Assembly (NCBI GenBank): GCA_016649795.1
Contig: JAENWZ010000165.1
Coordinates: 1 to 5,394, forward strand
DNA: 5,394 nt
Source: Proteiniphilum sp.
GTDB lineage: Bacteria > Bacteroidota > Bacteroidia > Bacteroidales > Dysgonomonadaceae
Reading direction: 5' to 3'
Position 1 is the stretch's first letter. Each line of letters opens with the position of its first letter. The translations under genes and the position numbers were made by a program. Of this stretch, positions 1-5,394 are shown one piece after another. Below the pieces are notes generated by a model. It saw only the letters and a list, made by a program, of their open reading frames with translations, made no database searches and was not told the origin of the DNA.

Positions 1-66
1 CACATCATCGAAGGACGTAGTGTAGACACAAAGAACCATGCTGCGCAAATATTGGGGATCAGTTGA
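1..66 (+). CDS. bcp: Thioredoxin-dependent thiol peroxidase (Bcp-type peroxiredoxin), C-terminal end only
   Basis: This is the last 21 codons of a gene that begins outside the window and stops at TGA 64-66. The readable tail includes VDTKNHAAQIL, which resembles the end of Bcp/PrxQ peroxiredoxins (compare the KFKTSNH segment near the end of E. coli Bcp). These cytoplasmic enzymes reduce hydrogen peroxide and organic hydroperoxides with electrons from thioredoxin. The catalytic cysteines lie upstream and cannot be checked here. From memory, a bcp gene before recA is a common arrangement in Bacteroidales, which supports the call. With so few residues the identity is probable rather than proven. 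No convincing terminator follows, so some read-through into recA is possible. Confidence 0.65.
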   Translation, partial: HIIEGRSVDTKNHAAQILGIS

Positions 67-156
67 CTACAACTCATCAGGCAAGGTCACTCCTGACAGA
101 CAGGTGCTTCTCTGTTTCATAAAGAGCAGGGATAATCACCGGGAATGACGCTATGT

Positions 157-181
157 AGGAAAAATTAAAAAAACAAACATT
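157..181 (+). promoter_or_regulatory. A-rich translation initiation region of recA, no Shine-Dalgarno
   Basis: The roughly 20 bases before the recA ATG are almost entirely A and T with a few C (AAAAATTAAAAAAACAAACAT). The only AGGA-like string (157-160) lies about 21 bases upstream of the ATG, too far for normal Shine-Dalgarno spacing. Unstructured A-rich leaders replacing a Shine-Dalgarno sequence are typical of Bacteroidetes. This leader supports the start at 182 over the internal ATG at 254, which has no such leader. I found no convincing TAnnTTTG -7 element in 67-181. Confidence 0.5.
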
Positions 182-1231
182 ATGGAACAAGAACAAGAAC
201 AGGTAAAAGAGAAAGAGAAAGAGAAAGAAAATGATAACAAGAACAGTGAGAAGATGAAGGCGCTGCGTGCAGCGATGGATAAAATAGAAAAGACCTACGG
301 TAAAGGATCCATCATGAAAATGGGTGATGAGCAGGTGGTTGATGTTTCAGTCATATCTTCTGGTTCCATCAGTTTGAATGTGGCACTGGGCGTAGGCGGT
401 TATCCGCGTGGTCGTGTCATCGAGATTTACGGCCCGGAATCATCGGGTAAGACAACCCTCGCCATACATGCCATTGCCGAAGCGCAGAAAGCGGGTGGTG
501 TAGCGGCATTTATTGATGCCGAGCATGCTTTCGACCGTTTTTACGCCGAGAAATTAGGGGTGAATACCGACGAACTGCTGATCTCACAGCCCAGCAGCGG
601 AGAAGAGGCACTTGAGATCGCTGAGCAGCTGATCCGCTCTTCAGCAGTTGATATTGTGGTGATCGACTCCGTGGCTGCCCTCACACCGAAAAAGGAGATT
701 GAGGGAGATATGGGTGACTCCAACGTAGGACTGCAGGCACGCCTGATGTCACAAGCGCTCAGGAAGCTCACCTCCGCCATCAGCAAGACCAACACCACCT
801 GTGTCTTCATCAACCAGTTACGCGAAAAAATAGGTGTCATGTTCGGTAATCCGGAGACAACCACCGGGGGAAATGCATTGAAGTTCTATTCATCCGTGAG
901 GCTGGATATCAGGGGTAATGGTTCTCCAATAAAGGATGGAGAACAGCAGATTGGGAAACCCACCCGTGTGAGAGTAGTGAAAAACAAAGTGGCACCACCC
1001 TTCCGCAAGGCTGAATTCGATATCATGTACGGTGAAGGGATCTCCCGCACAGGTGAGATCATCGACCTGGGGTCTGAGCTGAATATCATCAAGAAAAGTG
1101 GCTCGTGGTACAGCTATAACGACACCAAACTGGGACAGGGACGAGACGCAGCCAAAGCGGCAGTGAAAGACAATCCCGAACTGGCAGAAGAACTTGAAAA
1201 ATTGATATTCGATGCTTTAAAAGCAAACTAA
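182..1231 (+). CDS. recA: Recombinase RecA
   Basis: RecA is the cytoplasmic ATPase that polymerises on single-stranded DNA, carries out homologous pairing and strand exchange, and stimulates LexA-type self-cleavage. The 349 residues hold the full core. Walker A GPESSGKT is at 84-91, the catalytic glutamate is E114 in IDAEH, Walker B ends at D162, and the L2 DNA-binding loop has Q212 followed by GVMFGNPETTTGG. These positions equal E. coli numbering plus 18, so the protein is extended at the N-terminus. Residues 2-18 are almost only E, Q and K (EQEQEQVKEKEKEKE). The C-terminus (EELEKLIFDALKAN) lacks the long acidic tail of E. coli RecA. The start at 182 is preferred because M25 (base 254) would remove part of the first helix and has no A-rich leader. 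A strong hairpin terminator follows the stop. No SOS-box-like operator was recognised upstream. Confidence 0.98.
   Translation: MEQEQEQVKEKEKEKENDNKNSEKMKALRAAMDKIEKTYGKGSIMKMGDEQVVDVSVISSGSISLNVALGVGGYPRGRVIEIYGPESSGKTTLAIHAIAEAQKAGGVAAFIDAEHAFDRFYAEKLGVNTDELLISQPSSGEEALEIAEQLIRSSAVDIVVIDSVAALTPKKEIEGDMGDSNVGLQARLMSQALRKLTSAISKTNTTCVFINQLREKIGVMFGNPETTTGGNALKFYSSVRLDIRGNGSPIKDGEQQIGKPTRVRVVKNKVAPPFRKAEFDIMYGEGISRTGEIIDLGSELNIIKKSGSWYSYNDTKLGQGRDAAKAAVKDNPELAEELEKLIFDALKAN
185..229 (+). repeat. In-frame hexanucleotide repeats at the start of recA
   Basis: Two short tandem arrays lie side by side in the first codons of recA. The first is GAACAA, GAACAA, GAACAG (185-202), encoding EQEQEQ. After a GTA codon, the second is AAAGAG three times plus AAAGAA (206-229), encoding KEKEKEKE. 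Because the unit is six bases, gain or loss of a unit by slippage would change the length of the charged tract by two residues and would not shift the frame. The repeats are read directly; variation between strains is an inference. Confidence 0.85.
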
Positions 1232-1241
1232 GCAATACAAG

Positions 1242-1274
1242 AAAGCGAGATTCCCTGATGGGATTCTCGCTTTT
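1242..1274 (+). terminator. Intrinsic terminator of recA
   Basis: The left arm AAAGCGAGATTCCC (1242-1255) pairs with the right arm GGGATTCTCGCTTT (1260-1273) around a TGAT loop. This gives a 14-position stem with a single T-T mismatch, and a T4 run (1271-1274) that overlaps the end of the right arm. It begins 11 bases after the recA stop codon. It should end recA transcription and separate it from the DUF4954 gene. The complementary strand has an A-run on the left flank, so weak action in reverse is possible but no gene there needs it. Confidence 0.88.
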
Positions 1275-1316
1275 ACTATCACAGAACCTTCTCACTCCAA
1301 TATTAAACACTCCATC

Positions 1317-3317
1317 ATGCATACATACAGAAGCCTGACACTGCAGGAGATAGATCAACTTGAAAAAAACGGATGCAGTTGCTCCGATTGGAGATCTGTC
1401 TCCGTTAAGAACGGTTTTAATCCCATCTATGTGAGAAACACACAGTTTTCCGGTAAGATCAATTTAGGTATATTCGAATCGGAGTTTGCGCTTGCCGGAG
1501 GGTTGAAAAAACATGCAGGCATCGATAGCGCAGTGATTCATAACTGTACCATTGGAGACAATGTGGTGATTGAGAAAGTGCAAAATTACATCGCCAATTA
1601 CACCATAGGAGATAACTGCTTCATACAGAATGTGGATGTGCTGCTCGTTGATGGCATGACCACTTTCGGGAACGGAGTGCAAGTGAACGTGCTGAACGAA
1701 ACGGGCGGACGGGAGGTACATATTAACGACAAACTGTCGGCTCATTTTGCCTATATCTACTCCCTCTATCGTCATCGCCCGAAACTGATTGAACGGATGA
1801 AAGCGATTATCGACTTTTACTGCGACAAGCATGCCTCCGACAGAGGAACAATCGAGAATGACTGCATGATAGTGAATGTTGGATATATCAAAAATGTAAG
1901 GATAGGACCTTACTGTAAGATTGCCGGAGCAATGAAACTGAAAAACGGCAGCATCAACAGTAATAAGCATGACCCTGTTTATATTGGACGTAATGTGATT
2001 GCTGAGGATTTTATTATCTCATCAGGATCCACTATCGACGGCGGCTCCATCATTTCGCGCTGTTTCATCGGACAGGCCTGTCATATAGATCATGGCTACT
2101 CAGCTTCCGATTCTCTGTTTTTCAGCAACTGTCAGGGAGAGAACGGGGAGGCATGCGCACTATTTGCCGGCCCCTACACCGTCACCCATCACAAATCGAC
2201 ATTGCTGATCGCCGGAATGTTCTCCTTTATGAATGCCGGCTCAGGCTCCAACCAGAGTAACCATATGTATAAGCTGGGACCCATCCATCAGGGGATCATC
2301 GAACGGGGAGCCAAAACAACCAGTAACTCTTATGTGCTGTGGCCCGCCAAGGTGGGCGCCTTCTCCCTGATTCTGGGACGCCACTACCAGCATTCCGACA
2401 CATCCAACCTTCCCTTCTCCTATCTGGTGGAAAAGGATAACGGCACTCAACTGGCTCCGGGAGTGAATCTGCGCAGCGTGGGGACTATCAGGGATGCCAA
2501 GAAATGGCCCGAAAGAGACAAACGGAAAGATCCGGACAAGCTCGACTGCATCAACTTCAACCTGCTCAGCCCCTACACCATACAGAAGGTATTCGCCGGC
2601 GTAAAGATTCTGAAGAATCTGCAGGAGACGGCGGGAGAGACATCAGAGATCTACACTTTCCAGAGCTGTATCATCACCAATTCATCGCTCAAAAGGGGAC
2701 TGCAACTCTACGAGATTATTATTCATAAATTTCTTGGGAACTCAATCATTAAACGGCTCGAGCATACCCGATTTAAAAGCAACGAAGAGATAAGAGAGAG
2801 ACTCGACGCGGGAACCACTCCAGGTGTGGGTGAATGGGTTGATATCTCGGGATTGATCGCGCCCAAATCGGAAATTGACGACCTGCTCTGCAAAATTGAA
2901 TCGGGTGAAATCACCAAGCTGAAAGAGATCAATCATGTTTTCGGGAAACTACACGAAGAGTATTACGTGAATGAATGGACATGGGCATGGAATAAAATCC
3001 AATCATTTTACCAGCTGCAAGCCGATACAATCACCGCAACTGACGTGATTGCCATCGTGCAGAAATGGAAAGAGAGCGTGGTGAGCCTCGATGAGATGAT
3101 CTACAGCGATGCTAAAAAAGAGTTCTCTCTCTCCTTCAAAACAGGATTTGGCGCCGACGGTAATATTCAGGACAGAGCCATGGATTTCGAATATGTACGT
3201 GGTGCATTCGACAAGAATCCGTTCGTGATGGCAACACTCAAACATATAGAAGATAAAAAAGCCCTGGGGGATGAGCTGATCGAAAGAATCAGCAAGGTTA
3301 TACCCCTCCGTTTTTAA
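1317..3317 (+). CDS. DUF4954 family protein with left-handed beta-helix repeats, function unknown
   Basis: The 666-residue protein resembles the DUF4954 family, which I know mainly from Bacteroidetes; its biochemical role is not known to me. Hexapeptide-repeat segments of the left-handed beta-helix type (I/V at every sixth position, IGDN/IGPY/IGRN turns) are seen at about 69-110, 179-213 and 221-271. They are followed by a dense polar block at 283-370 holding HHKS (291-294), SNQSNH (311-316), H324, GRHYQHSDTSNLP (354-366) and later RDAKKWPERDKRK (392-404). The last 260 residues look mainly helical and contain no motif I recognise. No signal peptide or membrane segment is apparent, so it is probably cytoplasmic. 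The helix resembles that of sugar-nucleotide and acyl transferases, so transferase or ligand-binding activity is possible but unproven. It starts 42 bp after the recA terminator and ends 40 bp before a serine acetyltransferase, with no terminator between, suggesting cotranscription with cysteine biosynthesis. Confidence 0.88.
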   Translation: MHTYRSLTLQEIDQLEKNGCSCSDWRSVSVKNGFNPIYVRNTQFSGKINLGIFESEFALAGGLKKHAGIDSAVIHNCTIGDNVVIEKVQNYIANYTIGDNCFIQNVDVLLVDGMTTFGNGVQVNVLNETGGREVHINDKLSAHFAYIYSLYRHRPKLIERMKAIIDFYCDKHASDRGTIENDCMIVNVGYIKNVRIGPYCKIAGAMKLKNGSINSNKHDPVYIGRNVIAEDFIISSGSTIDGGSIISRCFIGQACHIDHGYSASDSLFFSNCQGENGEACALFAGPYTVTHHKSTLLIAGMFSFMNAGSGSNQSNHMYKLGPIHQGIIERGAKTTSNSYVLWPAKVGAFSLILGRHYQHSDTSNLPFSYLVEKDNGTQLAPGVNLRSVGTIRDAKKWPERDKRKDPDKLDCINFNLLSPYTIQKVFAGVKILKNLQETAGETSEIYTFQSCIITNSSLKRGLQLYEIIIHKFLGNSIIKRLEHTRFKSNEEIRERLDAGTTPGVGEWVDISGLIAPKSEIDDLLCKIESGEITKLKEINHVFGKLHEEYYVNEWTWAWNKIQSFYQLQADTITATDVIAIVQKWKESVVSLDEMIYSDAKKEFSLSFKTGFGADGNIQDRAMDFEYVRGAFDKNPFVMATLKHIEDKKALGDELIERISKVIPLRF

Positions 3318-3357
3318 ACAACAATCAGATAATTTCTTTCTAAATATCATTCAATTT

Positions 3358-4179
3358 ATGACGAACAAGACCAATGAACTGATTAAACAGTTCAGTCCTC
3401 AACCCATCAATATTCCCATTAATAAATGTGAACTGGAGGAGGTGATTGAATCGCTGATCTCACTCATGTTCCCTATATGTGATTGCCCGGAATCAATGAA
3501 TATACAGGATGGATTACTGGAAGCCGCTGAAAAACTTCACACGAATATTTCATCACTCCATAACAAGCAGGCTGCTGATGAGAAAACGGAGGCATTCTTT
3601 CAAAAATTCCCGTCGTTGCAAAAGCAGTTGTATGATGATGCAGCATGCTATCTGAAGTATGACCCTGCGGCCAAAACACTGGAAGAGGTGATCATCACCT
3701 ATCCCGGCTTTTACGCTCTCTGCGCTTACCGCATCGCTCATGAGATCTATCTGCTCGGGCTGCCGCTAATCTCCAGACTCTTTTCTGAGTATGCACACTC
3801 GAAGGTAGGTATCGACATCCACCCGGCGGCTCAAATAGGAAAGAACTTATTCATGGATCACGGTACAGGCATCGTTATCGGAGAGACCTCTGAGATAGGC
3901 AACAACGTGAAGATTTATCAGGGTGTCACACTGGGTGCACTCTATGTAGAGAAGAAACTCTCTGATCTGAAACGCCATCCAACAGTGGAAGACAATGTGG
4001 TTATCTATGCCAATGCAACCATACTGGGCGGTGAAACGGTGATCGGACACAACTCCACTATCGGAGGGGGGGCATGGCTTACGCAAAGTGTGATCCCCTT
4101 CTCGCTGGTATATAACTCTGTGGATGTGAAAATAAGAACCGTCAAAAATTTTATTCAACCCAATGATTTTGTCATATAA
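3358..4179 (+). CDS. cysE: Serine O-acetyltransferase
   Basis: This enzyme transfers acetyl from acetyl-CoA to L-serine, giving O-acetylserine, the first step of cysteine synthesis in the cytoplasm. At 273 residues it matches E. coli CysE in length. An N-terminal helical domain (about 1-140) carries the family segment DPAAKTLEEVI then YPGFYAL and RIAHEIY (102-131). A hexapeptide beta-helix follows from about 149. Residues matching the E. coli active site are D102 (E. coli D92), D153 in IDIHPAA and H168 in MDHGTG (the Asp-His dyad, same 15-residue spacing), and H207 in KRHP. The loop before KRHP reads ALYVEKKLSDL in place of the short glycine-rich E. coli loop, about four residues longer. The protein ends in NDFVI; a terminal isoleucine is what CysE tails insert into CysK. 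cysK follows 76 bp downstream. Feedback inhibition by cysteine is usual for the family but cannot be judged here. EpsC is the name used in some annotations. Confidence 0.94.
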   Translation: MTNKTNELIKQFSPQPINIPINKCELEEVIESLISLMFPICDCPESMNIQDGLLEAAEKLHTNISSLHNKQAADEKTEAFFQKFPSLQKQLYDDAACYLKYDPAAKTLEEVIITYPGFYALCAYRIAHEIYLLGLPLISRLFSEYAHSKVGIDIHPAAQIGKNLFMDHGTGIVIGETSEIGNNVKIYQGVTLGALYVEKKLSDLKRHPTVEDNVVIYANATILGGETVIGHNSTIGGGAWLTQSVIPFSLVYNSVDVKIRTVKNFIQPNDFVI

Positions 4180-4255
4180 GCACGCAAATTGCAAAGATTC
4201 GGTGATGAGATGATGGGATACATCAGTAAATCGGTAAATTATTAAATCAAACAAA

Positions 4256-5164
4256 ATGAAGTACAACAATATTTTAGAGACGATAGGCAACACGCCACAT
4301 GTGCGGTTAAGCCGCCTGTTTCCGGATCAGGAAGTGTGGATGAAACTGGAAAAACAGAATCCAGCAGGAAGCATCAAGGACCGTATTGCACTGGCGATGG
4401 TGGAAGAGGCTGAAAAGCAGGGATTACTGCAACCGGGGGATACTATTATAGAACCCACATCGGGCAATACTGGCGTAGGCCTCTCGTTTGTGGGTGCAGC
4501 AAAAGGATACAGGGTGATCATCGTGATGCCCGAATCGATGTCGGTGGAGAGAAGACGCCTCGTGGGTATCTACGGCGCGGAGCTGGTGCTCACACCCCGT
4601 GAGAAAGGGATGAAGGGAGCAATAGGAAAAGCAGAAGAGATGCAGAAAATGATTCCGGGGTCCTGGATTCCGCAACAATTTATAAATGAAGCCAACCCTG
4701 TCGTTCACGCCGAGAAAACAGCACAGGAGATACTAACTGATTTTCCCGAAGGATTGGATTATCTGATTACAGGCATTGGCACGGGTGGGCACATTACCGG
4801 CGTCGGCAGAGAGCTGAAGAAAAAATTCCCATCCATTCAGGTGATAGGTGTAGAACCGGTCGATTCACCCATCATCACCGAAGGCAGGTCAGGACCGCAC
4901 GCCATCCAGGGTATAGGAGCGGGATTCATACCCGACACGCTCGATCTCACCGTGCTGGACAGCGTGATCAAGATAACCAAAGAGGAGGCGTATGATTATG
5001 CCCGCCGGCTGGCACGTAAAGAGAGTATCCTCGGGGGTATCTCCACGGGTGCCTCACTGGCTGCAGTAGCTAAGAAAGTTGCTGAGCTGACTGAAAGAAA
5101 ACGCATTCTCACATTTAACTACGATACAGGAGAGAGATATCTCTCTATTGAAGGATTGTTCTGA
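4256..5164 (+). CDS. cysK: Cysteine synthase A (O-acetylserine sulfhydrylase)
   Basis: This is a PLP-dependent fold-type II enzyme that converts O-acetylserine and sulfide to cysteine and acetate. The PLP lysine is K41 in NPAGSIKDR; the substrate loop is PTSGNTG (67-73); the PLP-phosphate loop is GTGGHITGVG (175-184); HAIQGIGAGFIP (215-226) and GGISTGA (260-266, S263 near the PLP pyridine nitrogen) follow. It ends in DTGERYLSIEGLF. MPESMSVERR (91-100) is closer to CysK (PETMSIERR) than to CysM, and there is no CBS domain, so cystathionine beta-synthase is unlikely. At 302 residues it is somewhat shorter than E. coli CysK (323) but has every core motif. The start has the leader AATCAAACAAA and no Shine-Dalgarno. 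It lies 76 bp after the serine acetyltransferase with no terminator between, so the two enzymes for consecutive steps are probably made together and may form the cysteine synthase complex. Confidence 0.96.
   Translation: MKYNNILETIGNTPHVRLSRLFPDQEVWMKLEKQNPAGSIKDRIALAMVEEAEKQGLLQPGDTIIEPTSGNTGVGLSFVGAAKGYRVIIVMPESMSVERRRLVGIYGAELVLTPREKGMKGAIGKAEEMQKMIPGSWIPQQFINEANPVVHAEKTAQEILTDFPEGLDYLITGIGTGGHITGVGRELKKKFPSIQVIGVEPVDSPIITEGRSGPHAIQGIGAGFIPDTLDLTVLDSVIKITKEEAYDYARRLARKESILGGISTGASLAAVAKKVAELTERKRILTFNYDTGERYLSIEGLF
5131..5146. repeat. Perfect 16-bp palindrome inside the end of cysK
   Basis: AGAGAGATATCTCTCT is identical to its own reverse complement. It lies in the codons for the conserved GERYLS motif of cysK, 16 bases before the stop codon. 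As RNA it could form a six-pair stem with an ATAT loop. No T-run follows on either side, so a classical terminator is not supported. It could be a by-product of codon choice. Confidence 0.6.
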
Positions 5165-5178
5165 AAATCAGTATCTCA

Positions 5179-5394
5179 CTATGCCGGGTGTGTCTCCCCA
5201 ATATTGTCGCGAAGGATCTCCTCCAGCGTGACTACAGCTGTTTCCACAGTGTAGATGTGGCGGATCACCACTGAGCGCTTTTTCCCGATCTCCCGCAGCT
5301 GACACTGGCGCACGTGCTGCTGCACAAAGAAGAGCAGCTTGTCGAAGGCAGGCGATTGATAATAGGGTGATTGCGGATCAGAGATTAGGTTCAG
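5179..5394 (-). CDS. mfd: Transcription-repair coupling factor Mfd, C-terminal end only
   Basis: On the minus strand an open frame enters at the right edge and stops at TAG (5181-5179), giving 71 residues. The sequence includes SDPQSPYYQSPAFDKLLFFV, then RCQLREIGKKRSVVIRHI and TVETAVVTLEEIL. This resembles the C-terminal regulatory domain (D7) of Bacteroidetes Mfd, where an RRC.LRE..GKRS pattern followed by a V..AV..L.EI helix is typical as I recall it. Mfd is the ATP-driven translocase that removes RNA polymerase stalled at DNA damage and recruits UvrA; D7 keeps the enzyme in its inactive form. The helicase and RNA-polymerase-binding domains lie outside the window. The gene converges on cysK with 14 bp between the stop codons. 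I infer the name from remembered family pattern, not from a search. Confidence 0.72.
   Translation of the reverse strand: MNLISDPQSPYYQSPAFDKLLFFVQQHVRQCQLREIGKKRSVVIRHIYTVETAVVTLEEILRDNIGETHPA

Noticed and set aside
94..119. Possible hairpin TGACAGA / TCTGTTTCA after the bcp end, as a bcp terminator
   Set aside because: The stem needs a two-base bulge, is only about seven pairs, and has no T-run after it.
254..1231. Alternative RecA start at M25
   Set aside because: It would cut into the first helix of the family and lacks the A-rich leader found before 182; it is kept only as something for proteomics to exclude.
1464..1970. 168-codon open frame on the minus strand
   Set aside because: It lies wholly inside the DUF4954 gene, opposite to it, and its translation shows no family motif; it is a shadow frame.
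2504..2728. 74-codon plus-strand frame starting MARKRQTERSG
   Set aside because: It is out of frame within the DUF4954 gene, which continues intact through it; no frameshift is needed.
4211..4225. Small hairpin TGATG-GGATA-CATCA between cysE and cysK as a terminator or attenuator
   Set aside because: Only five pairs with no T-run, so it is too weak to argue for separate transcription of cysK.
4180..4255. Riboswitch or T-box leader controlling cysK
   Set aside because: The 76-bp gap is too short and shows none of the conserved structure of such elements.
3847..4293. 148-codon minus-strand frame spanning the cysE end, the gap and the cysK start
   Set aside because: Most of it is antisense to two well-supported genes and its product has no recognisable features.

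Overview
The window looks like ordinary chromosome from a member of the Bacteroidetes, most likely the order Bacteroidales. The RecA protein has the Bacteroidales-type core (GVGGYPRGRVIEIYGPESSGKT, AFDRFYAEKLGV). One gene encodes a DUF4954 protein, a family I know mainly from this phylum. None of the four complete genes has a Shine-Dalgarno sequence at the usual distance; several have A-rich or AT-rich leaders instead, as is common in Bacteroidetes. I cannot name the genus from the sequence alone; a Porphyromonadaceae/Dysgonomonadaceae-like organism is a guess.

Layout, left to right. Positions 1-66 hold the last 21 codons of a gene that reads like the C-terminus of a Bcp-type thiol peroxidase. 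After a 115-bp gap comes recA (182-1231), complete, with an unusual Glu/Lys/Gln-rich N-terminal tract encoded by in-frame hexanucleotide repeats. A strong intrinsic terminator (1242-1274) closes recA. Then come three genes on the + strand: a 666-residue DUF4954 protein (1317-3317), a serine O-acetyltransferase (3358-4179) and a cysteine synthase (4256-5164). The gaps between them are 40 and 76 bp with no terminator visible, so they may form one operon. At the right edge, converging on cysK with only 14 bp between the stop codons, is the C-terminal end of a minus-strand gene that reads like the transcription-repair coupling factor Mfd.

How the genes work together. The acetyltransferase makes O-acetylserine from serine and acetyl-CoA. 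The cysteine synthase replaces the acetyl group with sulfide to give cysteine, so the pair is the complete two-step pathway. The acetyltransferase ends in DFVI, with a C-terminal isoleucine like that used by CysE proteins of E. coli and plants to dock into the CysK active site, so a cysteine synthase complex is likely. The DUF4954 protein has left-handed beta-helix hexapeptide repeats, as does the acetyltransferase next to it. Its function is unknown to me, and it is the one truly uncharacterised element here. I see no mobile element, CRISPR array, RNA gene or phage gene, and no gene-free stretch above 300 bases.
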